Part shown: piece by piece, positions 11,601 to 17,274 of the stretch
Numbering within the stretch: the stretch's first letter is position 1
Layout: the number at the start of each line of letters is the position of its first letter
Origin: Acetivibrio alkalicellulosi
GTDB taxonomy: Bacteria; Bacillota; Clostridia; Acetivibrionales; Acetivibrionaceae
NCBI GenBank assembly: GCA_008125075.1
Contig: VLTH01000002.1
Location: 2,790,843 to 2,854,842, forward strand
Direction: 5' to 3'
Length of the DNA: 64,000 nt
Notes under the pieces: generated by a model
What the model saw: only the letters and a program-made list of their open reading frames with translations
What the model was told of the DNA's origin: nothing
Database searches by the model: none
Program-made: the position numbers and the translations under genes

Positions 11601-12189
11601 CAAACTTATTATTCAAATACGACGCTTCCCCTATAGAAATCCACGGCATACTTCCATAATGTGCTATATACCCGGAGTGAAGTTCCCAAGAAATAGCATT
11701 ATTTGATCTAAGAATATTTATGGGATTAGGATCAGATGCACCCGAAATCACATATGTACCATCCCCATATGCAATAGTCCTTAAATTTGCAGATATTGGC
11801 GATGTTCTTTTTATCCATTCAATACCATTTTGCGAGGTGAGTATTGTACCACTACTTCCTACAATAACATAATTTGTTCCTGAGTATATTACTCTGTTTA
11901 AAGTGTTTGTAGTATTTGATTCTCTTTGAGTCCATGAAACTCCATCAGAAGATGTGAGTATAGCTCCCTCATTTCCCACAGCAACAAAAAGATTGTCCCC
12001 ATATACAATATCTCTTAAATTATTAATTGTACCTGAATCCCTTGGTATCCAATTTGAATTTATCCCCTCACTTTCAGCATATACTATGTTGTCTTTTGAA
12101 TTTCCTCTTGATATCCCATTCAAACTAAAATTAGTAAAAAGGATTGCAATTATCAAACCCATAGAAAAACATCTTTTAAATAATTTCAC
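2641..12189 (-). CDS. Giant SLH-anchored multi-domain surface protein
   Basis: About 3182 residues and secreted: a basic start, a hydrophobic segment (MGLIIAILF) and a possible cleavage after VYA. Modules in order, approximate residues: beta-propeller-like repeats with SSDGVSWT-type motifs (40-375); one atrophied bacterial Ig-like domain (380-465); a DUF6273-like domain (475-725); three more such Ig domains (735-1015); three Big_5-type Ig domains (1015-1340); a PKD domain with WDMGDGS (1350-1430); a long beta-rich region; BNR/sialidase-like repeats (2015-2370); two CARDB-like domains (2390-2620); two Big_5 (2615-2820); a Pro/Thr linker; and three SLH domains (2995-3182) for binding secondary cell wall polymer. 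The GTG at 12189 is chosen because AGAGGT lies 7 nt upstream; an ATG at 12243 has no good RBS. Domain names are from motif recall; the function is probably adhesive or structural. Confidence 0.9.
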   Translation of the reverse strand: MKLFKRCFSMGLIIAILFTNFSLNGISRGNSKDNIVYAESEGINSNWIPRDSGTINNLRDIVYGDNLFVAVGNEGAILTSSDGVSWTQRESNTTNTLNRVIYSGTNYVIVGSSGTILTSQNGIEWIKRTSPISANLRTIAYGDGTYVISGASDPNPINILRSNNAISWELHSGYIAHYGSMPWISIGEASYLNNKFVLSGNYGNVYFSNDSSASTWNHRRNSGYNGVIHSHAYGNGVYVLSADATRVLTSQNNGGSVDIISTNGGTIVRFLHDKFYLGGTEGMINTSHNGTNWTLASSDGEHTVTNFAYADNTYFAIGVSGMIMESLDGMNFNTVESRTNNSLRRLATSDTMLVVVGDHGTIVTKRFNGVVEDIDLAALDKYELTDSIILNGNASLEEVTDNLNLIHSGPHGSIIEWETNNSDIIASDGTVTRPPFLEEDAVVILTAIITKNLENVVKEFFVTVKKAEYQLVPSTVGELSIGDKVVDTSWEWEFRTEGNYSGTGEIKPVSWIVVAKDHYDVEAEYSHVTLLSEELIAIYPFDNSSNRGHEEYGYGHWGESGTPNATHGLRPFLNSLNKAEGYAYTGNGFYYSFSDYFKKSVLSTHVSNKEWGTGEFYSTLDKVFIPSQTELNGGEANTFVIGSVLEYFDGAENEDRIAKLGELNQRYVTRSSHNTVIEGVRLVENSGSFATTRGTTNNGVRPMLNLVSNIPIFENIDGVYEIDWNIWEIQNVEKTKAELEITYEVGDSVSSVTQSLGLPLSGINGTVIEWESSHPEILSHDGQTVNRAEYGKGDKEVTLTATISKGLASDTKVFNLIIKELEQTDEEAVELDKTAITSEVILNGNISLSEIIGNLSLVSQGLNGSSISWSSSNTHILSNNGIVRRPQYSEGDIAITLTATISKGAAIDTRVFNVIIKSLPMSDEEAVQAQKSSLELIFTSPDSASGITKDIILPQHGENNTTINWTSNISAYISNAGVVTRPSRSAGDQIVTLTAIISRGTYSSSKSFTVTVLADLIPPAIEAVNPARNATNIDRNPTITIRFTKPILAGPSFNEIQVIEVNGAPINITTFVSGDTITIIPMETLDSNTNYDIVIPDGVVIDISDNTFEAPMVRYNGQMRRLILYRFKTQLTWMPPSVERLFPSNNAENITLNPEVNIEFNERIHPGSDYSNIQLRDNSGSIIESSVSIDGNILSIKPTFTLSGNTRYVVVIPVNSIKNSSNIGLNSELSFEFTTGTASITSTPQNNTSDVAVNVSPTIVFNSSVLQAANFGDILLVDSEDFAVPISVDINNNVLTINTSSDLNFNTRYIVRIPNGAVVNDMGQPNGDFIFSFTTAREIQDNPMDFQFFPLIQVVGDSIDFEADYIFRGIYRRHNRHIEEFQWDMGDGSIVTGNNPQHTYTSLGTYQVTLTVTDNKGQRYTQSQDVTIMPLRNIKMTVSPQGVQNVYTTNRTRQNDIMATYEVYISASDIPLRGRTITVSNGAQLTTDVDGRARLTIRRSDLDYGRNLFTFRFGNQRISTTINMYEGTYSNYVVILEDVEGLTVRLNDETINYSQRGSVYTINNIPMGEQTLTFTAPYYQQKTFTENFIRKQHVKNVEMSPEELSTKPVIRWVTSEYTNSRNKWDKMFFQGVNAFITLRAEVDWKGHKPGYILFTTPNGEHKEVSGSIRLNMGALAFGRITAQAVSAFGVSSSALDTKINVVAKPPLVNYKFVNGKYNLSLAAMLPGGNSPRAPSTFPLFSGHAIGFDSDAFSLHAELDERDPILRFTFGGQKSKDIARTKAKQLEFNIGAVEINGAMSAEMEFKYNDKKKEWRFHGGTIYVYADGAATVTVPFKIVVVPCYLSGTIGLTLEGGLGMTLENRKIDVSGSVALKPRVEIAVGAGVRWLKSVEGYLGGELGVAFTYPDKELDLSAEITGGVRARMSRFWTVNYRLLRYRWNTTRTFSSMNLIDDMDFLFDSTQYEMLPRTYLNNQSGWLSGGNVGIMSVPELYPLITMSSPTELTADVDNQVLQQGIYPYPEPALINIGSQVVMVWVDDNPSRPDMNHTELKYSLFNGVTWEMPRFMDLSHTSDFNPVMSNTSDRVLLSWESMNKLFGEDATPEDMDQSSEIAVAWFDPSTNQWSGYQVLTSDEYLDHSPSVAAADDTAILTWIKNRSNLPVGSLSESDEIVYSKWNGSNWSIPQTIASDLGAVISIATAYNGDKGILAYVLDTDDDLETENDHELYIMTYEDGQWSNPVQITSNNVQNSTPQIGYIENEPIMVWFQEDRLVYTRGDLQENPISIEGTENGNKDYILVKDEGRAAIVYSEHTGEGTDIFAFIYDAELDKWSGKIRLTDNQILSQPLNSSFDSEGNLMVSYTMLERTTSVSEGEEFPDIGRTDFAMVTLYPKRDLSILAENILVSQENPVPGSTITISAVINNEGEFSERNIEVSFYDGNPLSGGEKIGTTQVISESILPRMSGKVSVEWVVPQTNTARAIYVVVDPDEKIQDIDRTNNIAKLDIVAPDLEIVNVEYYPINSTKYIIIVDVANIGNIDVLSSELQLFEGYNGVLSLTEDIGELRSGEQTQLFFLWDSTDKEFINDRYELAIIAATPPEIVQYTEENSVFVFDLVRAPLLVESFTPGENVWEVSPEQDIQIQFSMDIQEGRTFSEMLLMDEEGNVVSFNSVINRNTLTVYPEEVFDYNKAYTLMINSGNITSVNGSDLSQDFTLAFTTHEHRTNPVITFTYPTDGMIGASRTDDINVIFSETIKAGPNFGQIQLVGPGNDLININTVIEDNHLIITPSSLMSETRYTLTIPQGSVVNLSEAHLLENYTFSFTTIEDLSPSPEPTPTPTPSPRPRPIAVPEQETVHPVTDESGEQTEKTEIEYVLQRTGVVTEEGYEIIISSTNRLEVKDSMEKLVKKLEIDILTEPIEIRLEVETQEGTRLDFKGNNQYIPRNITLDRQVDPAKTTGVLYNPDTREIVPVPTLFSNVDGKTIATIKHSESGIYAIVSTHRTFEDVKGHWAKEQVETLASKLIISGMGDGTYNPESNVTRAEFATLIVRSLGIISESSKNEEMFADVEDQWFTQAVNIAAQAGIFSGHEGKFRPNDFITREEVTVVIMNVLNFINKSVELGDTDAMLERFIDNNQVNNWAKQGVTVVAQAGIISGNDKGELNPRDNATRAEAASMLLRTLMYIEFIN

Positions 12190-12292
12190 GCCATTACCTC
12201 TTTTCCTTATATTATTTAGCTTCATAAACTCATGTGTGTGCATATTATCTTAAGTGAAGAAAGTTTTAGCGTCTGTCTATTATATTTCATTT

Positions 12293-12530
12293 ATTTTCTG
12301 AGCCCTTTTATACTCTCATTTTATATGTCGAGATATTAAGTACAATCCTTAATAATATTCCTTCAAAAGTTTCCCGTTTGCATTTTTTTCACTTTTAAGT
12401 TGTTTTTTCTAATTTCAACTTTAGCATCAGACATTACTTTATTCTAATAAATAATATTTATAGATATAAGTAATTCTGTGTTAAAATATAAATAGACATT
12501 CATGAGCACAAAAGCTCACCAACATAAGAT
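12293..12530 (-). repeat. Second copy of the shared upstream block
   Basis: It shares with 2461-2584 the TATACTCTC-TTTTATAT-TCGA-ATAT block near the gene and the ATATAAGTAATTCT / TTAAAATATAAATA / ACATTCATGAGC segments farther out. The copies differ by an insertion of roughly 100 bp in the middle. The TGTCGAG in this copy is close to a Spo0A box (TGTCGAA), but the other copy has TTTCGAT, so a Spo0A role is weakly supported. Confidence 0.5.
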
Positions 12531-12614
12531 AAAAAGTATAATGGAAGTGAATGTCTTTAGGCATGTGTATGTTTGGGACAGGTAACAAATGACACTTGCA
12601 TTAAATCAAAGGGT

Positions 12615-12643
12615 TCTATTCTGAAAAGTATTTTCAGAATAGA
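12615..12643. promoter_or_regulatory. Perfect palindrome upstream of the 568-residue gene
   Basis: TCTATTCTGAAAA, a 3-nt GTA centre, then TTTTCAGAATAGA: 13-bp perfect arms ending 47 bp before the ATG at 12691. It could be an operator or a transcription-attenuating hairpin. One arm (TTTTTCAGAATAGACA) recurs at 32172-32188 in a dispersed repeat, so it may instead be part of a repeat family. Confidence 0.6.
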
Positions 12644-12690
12644 CATTGGTGTTGCAGTATAAATATTTTATATGCTATGGAGGTTTATAA

Positions 12691-14397
12691 ATGAAATACA
12701 GAAATTTTGATACTGCTATTTATTTCACAGTTAATGATCTTTTGAACGCAAAAGACATCTCTAAAGTTGAAGAGTTTTTTGATTTTGTTACTAGACACAT
12801 TAATGTTAGCAAAGTATATTTAGAAACCTTTAGATGTAGCCAAAGTATAGATAAAGAGAAATTAGACTTATTTAAAGATTTTTTTTGCAGAACAGGAATT
12901 GCAACATCTGGAGGAATTACGGCATCTGTCAAAAGTGCCCATCCATGGGAGTTTAAGTCTTTATGTTATACTAACCCAAAGCATCTTGAACAACTAGAAA
13001 ACGTGGTTAGATTTACTGCTCAAATGTTTGACGAAATTATTCTTGATGACTTTTATTTTACAAACTGTAAATGTCACTTGTGTACTTCATCTAAAGGTAG
13101 CCATAGTTGGTCTGATTTTAGAACAGAACTTATGAAAACAGTCTCTGAAAACACTGTTTTAAAAACAGCAAAAGAAGTAAACCCTAAAATTAATATGATA
13201 ATTAAGTATCCTAACTGGTATGATCATTATCAAGGTACTGGATACAATTTAAAAGATCAACCCAATCAGTTTGACAATCTATATACAGGAACCGAAACAC
13301 GTAACCCTTCCTTCACTCAACAGGCACTTCAAAGGTATACAAGCTATTTTCTAATGAGATACCTTGAGAATGTAAAACCTGACAGTAATCTAGGAGGATG
13401 GTTTGATGGATTTGACTGCTTGTATAACATAGGATCATATATTGAACAGGCTTATCTAACATTGTTTGGAAAGGCTAAGGAAGTTACCCTTTTTTGTGCA
13501 GGAACACTAATGTCACAACACAAAATATTAATACCTCTTGTTGGACATGCTTTTGATGAACTTGATAAATTTCTTGGAAAGTTAGGAACTCCAATGGGGC
13601 TGTCCTGCTACAAACCTTTTAATTCATCTGGCGAAGATTACATTCACGGTTATTTAGGTATGTTAGGAATACCACTAGAACCTTCGGGACAGTTTGATAC
13701 AAAGGCATCAACAATTCTCCTTACTGAAAGTGCAAAAAAAGATGAGAAAATAGTTGATAAAATCAAATCCAGCCTAAATGAAGGCAACACAGTTATTATT
13801 ACCTCTGGATTACTTAAAGAACTTTCACAAAGGGGTATTAATGATATTGTAGAACTAAATTTTACTGACAAAAAATCTTTAGTGAGTCAGTTTGCCTGTG
13901 ATATGAAGGAATGTTCTTTTAAAAACTACTATAGATCTTTTACAGAAATACTTATGCCTCAGATTGAGTTTAATACTAATGACTGCTGGCAAGTAATAGT
14001 AGGAATATACCAAAACAAAAATCTTCCTCTGTTACTAGAGTCTAAATATGGGAAAGGTAAACTCTACGTACTTACTGTGCCTGATAATTATGGAGACTTT
14101 TATAACCTTCCTTTTGAAGTGCTAAATAAAATACGTGAAGTTTTACTGTCTGAATTCTATGTCAAAATTGAAGGCCCTTCAAATATAGGATTATTTGTAT
14201 ATGACAATAACACATTTATTGTGGAATCATTTTTACCATACAATAGTGATTTGAAAATTATTGTAAACAAAGAAAATGCAACTTTAGTTGATTTTTCTAA
14301 TGGTAAAGAATTATCAGGTGTAAACAAAGATGGAAATAGTATTTTTACCATTAATGTGGAACCTACATCTTACAAAGTTTTTATAGTTAAAACTTAG
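12691..14397 (+). CDS. Unrecognised 568-residue protein, possibly glycoside-hydrolase-like
   Basis: No signal peptide or membrane segment is seen, so it is probably cytoplasmic. The first half (1-350) has alternating strand/helix character with acidic and aromatic motifs at strand ends, such as ETFRCS, DEIILDDFYFTNCKC, KYPNWYDHY and GGWFDGFD, resembling the TIM barrels of carbohydrate-active enzymes. A CKCHLC cysteine pair lies near residue 130. The second half (350-480) looks like a Rossmann-type, glutaminase-like domain (TVIITSGLL; GKGKLYVLTVPDN), as in beta-galactosidase trimerisation domains, and the end (500-568) is a beta-sandwich. The start is supported by GGAGG 7 nt upstream. I do not recognise a characterised member; a glycosidase role is inference. 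It stands alone between two structured repeats. Confidence 0.8.
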   Translation: MKYRNFDTAIYFTVNDLLNAKDISKVEEFFDFVTRHINVSKVYLETFRCSQSIDKEKLDLFKDFFCRTGIATSGGITASVKSAHPWEFKSLCYTNPKHLEQLENVVRFTAQMFDEIILDDFYFTNCKCHLCTSSKGSHSWSDFRTELMKTVSENTVLKTAKEVNPKINMIIKYPNWYDHYQGTGYNLKDQPNQFDNLYTGTETRNPSFTQQALQRYTSYFLMRYLENVKPDSNLGGWFDGFDCLYNIGSYIEQAYLTLFGKAKEVTLFCAGTLMSQHKILIPLVGHAFDELDKFLGKLGTPMGLSCYKPFNSSGEDYIHGYLGMLGIPLEPSGQFDTKASTILLTESAKKDEKIVDKIKSSLNEGNTVIITSGLLKELSQRGINDIVELNFTDKKSLVSQFACDMKECSFKNYYRSFTEILMPQIEFNTNDCWQVIVGIYQNKNLPLLLESKYGKGKLYVLTVPDNYGDFYNLPFEVLNKIREVLLSEFYVKIEGPSNIGLFVYDNNTFIVESFLPYNSDLKIIVNKENATLVDFSNGKELSGVNKDGNSIFTINVEPTSYKVFIVKT

Positions 14398-14403
14398 ATA
14401 ATA

Positions 14404-14431
14404 TTCAGGTGGAGTTGAGTCTCCACCTGAA
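14404..14431 (+). terminator. Hairpin after the 568-residue gene
   Basis: An 11-bp perfect stem TTCAGGTGGAG/CTCCACCTGAA with a 6-nt loop lies 7 bp after the stop codon. No U tract follows. Its reverse complement closely matches the 28-nt hairpin at 35050-35077, so it is a dispersed hairpin unit that may act in termination or mRNA stability. Confidence 0.65.
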
Positions 14432-14437
14432 GCCCCC

Positions 14438-14505
14438 ATGTTTAACTTTAGCTAACCGAGCTTTAGACTGCGTAACTTAAGTTTCTGGTGTATTTTTTTT
14501 ACATT
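14438..14505. repeat. Dispersed intergenic repeat (ATGTTTA-CTTTAG type)
   Basis: The stretch around ATGTTTAACTTTAGCTAA aligns with 32290-32325 (ATGTTTAGCTTTAGTTAA). Its far part, read on the minus strand as CCAGAAACTTAAGTTACGCAG, matches the interior of the 204-bp element at 45314-45334. It therefore looks like a chimera of repeat fragments. Confidence 0.55.
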
Positions 14506-14527
14506 TGATATATGCTAGTTTTGATAG

Positions 14528-15295
14528 TTAAAATTTGCGTCCTCCGCCCCCGTGCATCCTTCCACTACTACCCCTATGAGTACTACTTCCTCCTCCAGAA
14601 GATTCGCTATGTATTCGTGTTCTAACTGTAGACTCTCTGATGTAATCATCTTTTCTTTGAGTAAGTGCAAAAGAATTCGTCTCTTCATAAGTCATAAAAC
14701 TTGTAGTAGTCTTACCTTTACTGGTGCGAGAAACATAAAATGTTAGAGCAACTGAAATAACTAAAGCTACAATATATACTGGAAAAGATTTAGCCATATT
14801 AGATACTCTCTTAGAATAGGACTGACCTTCAGTATAATTTATCACATCGTCAATAAACACATTACACGCTTCATAATAATTTCCTTTTGAAAGCTGATGA
14901 GTTATATTGTCAAGCATGTAGGAAATCCTTCTATCTGTAAAAATATCAATAGCTTTACCTGTTGTTGATATCCACACTTCTCTAATTTCCATATTTATCA
15001 GCATTAAAAGGCCAGAATGCCTGCTACCTACACCATATCCATTATAGTCATAATAGTCATCAGCAAAATCTCTTGATCTTTTGCCTTCTGTATTATCAGT
15101 GATAACAATAACAACATCAAGACCATGATTACTTCTTATACTATTTATATTCTTTTGAAGATTCCTAGCTTCTTGTTCTGTAAGATAATTTAAATAGTCT
15201 TTAACATTATTTGTATTATCAGCATATGAATAAAATATCATAGTAAAGTTAACTGCAATAACAACTAAAAATAAAATACTTATCTTTTTATACAA
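14528..15295 (-). CDS. Membrane-anchored TPM-domain protein with Gly/Ser-rich tail
   Basis: About 255 residues. An N-terminal hydrophobic signal or anchor (ISILFLVVIAVNFTMIF) is followed by a TPM-fold domain of the YgcG/TPM_phosphatase type (about 30-165, with DVVIVITDN and GLLMLINMEIREVWIST), one membrane helix (about 178-200), and a basic, Gly/Ser-rich end (SSGGGSS, MHGGGGRKF) like other TPM proteins. The TTG at 15295 is preferred over a GTG at 15316 because GGAGG within the end of the upstream gene lies 8 nt before it. It overlaps the stop of the zinc-ribbon gene by 8 nt, so translational coupling is likely. An envelope stress or membrane maintenance role is inferred from family context. 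Confidence 0.85.
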   Translation of the reverse strand: MYKKISILFLVVIAVNFTMIFYSYADNTNNVKDYLNYLTEQEARNLQKNINSIRSNHGLDVVIVITDNTEGKRSRDFADDYYDYNGYGVGSRHSGLLMLINMEIREVWISTTGKAIDIFTDRRISYMLDNITHQLSKGNYYEACNVFIDDVINYTEGQSYSKRVSNMAKSFPVYIVALVISVALTFYVSRTSKGKTTTSFMTYEETNSFALTQRKDDYIRESTVRTRIHSESSGGGSSTHRGSSGRMHGGGGRKF

Positions 15296-16316
15296 ACAAA
15301 GCACCTCCAAACACACCTATTATCCACACAATAACAAATACAATCACTGCAAATAAAAATTGTTTTATAGGACTTATGGGCATATCTCCAACAACTTTGC
15401 CAGTCTGACCATTTACTATAAACACATGATCCTTTCCCCTATATTTATTTATCATAAGATATATGGGAAGCATAGAATATGATGGCTCAATGTCTGCTAA
15501 TGATACTTGTCGACTTCTAATGTTATATGTAGAATATCCTTGCACAGTGCTTCTAAGTCTTGATTCAATATACTCTTCCACTCTTTTTTTCATAACTTTT
15601 TGTGCGTCAGGTGAACCTACGTCGTATTTTTCTGCCATAAATCCTGACATATACTTCATAGAAAAATCTGTCACATCAGAATAGTTAAACGGCTCAATCA
15701 TATGCATAAACTTATCATCTAGTTTGGTTGATGCATCTACAGGAATTTTTTTATATCGAGCATTACCTTTTCGAGAAATATAAAAATATTTAGTCTGAGT
15801 ATATTTATAATCGCCTCTTCTCCATGTCTTAATAATAGTTGCTTCTCCTGCAATATCTCCATTAGCCTTACAATCAAAAAGCCAAAAAGGTGCATATATT
15901 CCTGTTACCTTTTCTATTTCTTCTTTTCTCTTAAACTCATTGGGCGCAAGAATACATTTTTTTATCATATTTTCATAAATATTAACCGCTTGTTCCTTTG
16001 TCAACCTAAAGGGTATAACACTTTTAGGCCTGAATTGACCTGAAAATCTTGTTTTTATTATGGTAGGGCTTTTGCAGTATAAACAAAAAGTAGCAGAAGT
16101 AGTGCTATCTGCAATTAATTCTGCTCCACAGTTTTTACAACTGTATGAGTCTAATTCATCCATATTTTTATGGGAATCTTCACTTGTGTCACATGTTCCA
16201 AAATGCTCTTTTTCATGCTCAGTCAAGCAATAATTACATTTCCAGTTCTGAGTTGCAGGCTGAAATTCTAATGGGGCACCACAAGAAGGACACTTATATG
16301 CGTTTACCGAATTCAT
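15288..16316 (-). CDS. TFIIB-type zinc-ribbon membrane protein
   Basis: 342 residues. Two zinc ribbons at the N-terminus (CPSCGAP...CNYC near 9-30 and CKNCGAEL...CLYC near 60-85) are followed by a conserved soluble region with an aromatic core (GIYAPFWLFDCKANGDIAGE) and a single C-terminal membrane helix (about 318-338). Similar proteins are annotated as TFIIB-type zinc-ribbon proteins of unknown function in Firmicutes. The start has GGAG 8 nt upstream. It is cotranscribed with the TPM protein through an 8-nt overlap; such pairs suggest a joint role at the membrane, but no activity can be read from the sequence. Confidence 0.85.
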   Translation of the reverse strand: MNSVNAYKCPSCGAPLEFQPATQNWKCNYCLTEHEKEHFGTCDTSEDSHKNMDELDSYSCKNCGAELIADSTTSATFCLYCKSPTIIKTRFSGQFRPKSVIPFRLTKEQAVNIYENMIKKCILAPNEFKRKEEIEKVTGIYAPFWLFDCKANGDIAGEATIIKTWRRGDYKYTQTKYFYISRKGNARYKKIPVDASTKLDDKFMHMIEPFNYSDVTDFSMKYMSGFMAEKYDVGSPDAQKVMKKRVEEYIESRLRSTVQGYSTYNIRSRQVSLADIEPSYSMLPIYLMINKYRGKDHVFIVNGQTGKVVGDMPISPIKQFLFAVIVFVIVWIIGVFGGALFV

Positions 16317-16504
16317 CTTATAATCTCCTTGTTTAATTAATATAATACATCTAATAAGCTATAAATTTCTGTCTTTATTATCTATTATATTAAACTTTAA
16401 TGTATGTTTCAAATATAAGTCTTTAACAATTTAAACTAAATACCTTTAATTAACACAAAAGCTAAATTGTCTAAGTATTCACTTGATTTCTCACAAGGTT
16501 TGAT

Positions 16505-16534
16505 CTAAGTTACTCTAAGTTACTCTAAGTTACT
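16505..16534. repeat. Three perfect tandem copies of CTAAGTTACT
   Basis: Three adjacent identical decamers, immediately followed by TAAAGC. The 10-bp period equals about one helical turn, so a DNA-binding array is possible. Too few units for CRISPR. Confidence 0.9.
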
Positions 16535-16541
16535 TAAAGCA

Positions 16542-16570
16542 AAAAAGTTTGTATCTCTAACAAACTTTTT
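16542..16570 (-). terminator. Terminator of the ABC exporter operon
   Basis: AAAAAGTTTG, a 9-nt loop, then CAAACTTTTT: a stem with flanking A and T tracts that can work in either direction, located 55 bp after the ATPase gene. The stem core AAAAGTTTG/CAAACTTTT recurs at 49813 and 52190. Confidence 0.75.
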
Positions 16571-16625
16571 AGATTAATTGCATATATAATTTATGTAAAA
16601 ATCCCAACGCTTAAGTAGTTATAAA

Positions 16626-17273
16626 TTAAACTATTTTTAATTGTGTTAAAATACCTCCATCCATTTCACATACGGTATCACATAGTAGCTTAATGTCCTC
16701 AGAGTTATGGGAGGCTAATAAAATAGTTACACCATCATTCTTCAATTTGAGAAATAAATTCCTCATATCTTCTACACCATGCTTATCAAGGCCATTCATA
16801 GGCTCATCAAGAATTAGAATATCAGGCTGTTCCATGATGGCTTGTGCTATACCAAGACGTTGACGCATGCCCATAGAGTATTTTCCTACATGTTTTTTAC
16901 TAGCAGGGTCAAGTCCCACCATTTTTATTGTATTTCGAATCTGTTCATCATTAATTTTCCGATGGACCATTGCCAAAAGCTTAAGATTTTTAAAACCACT
17001 CATTGATGGCAAAAAACCTGGTTCATTAATAATAATACCAACATTATCTAACATTTTATTCAAATTTACTTTCTTTTCTCTAACGGTAATTTCTCCTGAC
17101 GTAAGAGACATAAAACCACATATGCACTTAAAAAGAACTGTTTTCCCTGAACCGTTACGCCCTATTATTCCATGAATTTTACCTTTTTCAAAATCTATCG
17201 ACACATTATTTAATGCAGTAGTCTCTTTGAATTTTTTTAAAGCATTATTGACCTTAATTATGTATTCCCCCAT
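16626..17273 (-). CDS. ABC transporter ATP-binding protein of a small-protein/lipoprotein-linked exporter
   Basis: 215 residues, a compact exporter-type ATPase. Visible motifs: Walker A GRNGSGKT, Q-loop region GIIINEPGF (Gln replaced), signature YSMGMRQR, Walker B ILILDEP, D-loop MNGLD and H-loop ASHN. The start at 17273 is taken because AGGGG lies 8 nt upstream; an in-frame ATG at 17297 would overlap the permease end without an RBS. It is the last gene of a four- or five-gene operon: lipoprotein, two permeases, ATPase, with a small secreted protein gene upstream. It would energise export or extraction by the two membrane partners. Confidence 0.9.
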   Translation of the reverse strand: MGEYIIKVNNALKKFKETTALNNVSIDFEKGKIHGIIGRNGSGKTVLFKCICGFMSLTSGEITVREKKVNLNKMLDNVGIIINEPGFLPSMSGFKNLKLLAMVHRKINDEQIRNTIKMVGLDPASKKHVGKYSMGMRQRLGIAQAIMEQPDILILDEPMNGLDKHGVEDMRNLFLKLKNDGVTILLASHNSEDIKLLCDTVCEMDGGILTQLKIV

Positions 17274-17274
17274 A

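Larger units (their letters stand above)
12190..12690. other. Divergent intergenic region with repeats and an operator-like palindrome
   Basis: This 501-bp gap separates the minus-strand giant surface gene from the plus-strand 568-residue gene, so it must hold both promoters. It contains the block shared with the kinase leader (12293-12360), a dispersed repeat with GACATTCA/TGAATGTC ends (12494-12556), and a perfect 13-bp-arm palindrome at 12615-12643. No further gene is apparent. Confidence 0.7.
16317..16625. other. Intergenic region with tandem decamers and a terminator
   Basis: This 309-bp gap lies between two minus-strand operons. It holds the promoter side of the zinc-ribbon gene, three tandem CTAAGTTACT decamers (16505-16534), and the terminator of the ABC exporter operon (16542-16570). 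No gene is seen. Confidence 0.7.

Noticed and set aside
2804-12253. Many open frames of 60-100 codons on the plus strand across the giant surface gene
   Set aside because: They are antisense shadows of one continuous coding frame with clear domains, and they lack ribosome binding sites and recognisable protein features.
12293-12360. Spo0A box (TGTCGAG) upstream of the giant surface gene
   Set aside because: Only one of the two shared copies resembles the box, and that one has a mismatch; not enough support to list as a site.
16505-16534. Possible CRISPR remnant
   Set aside because: Only three adjacent decamers with no spacers and no cas genes in the window.
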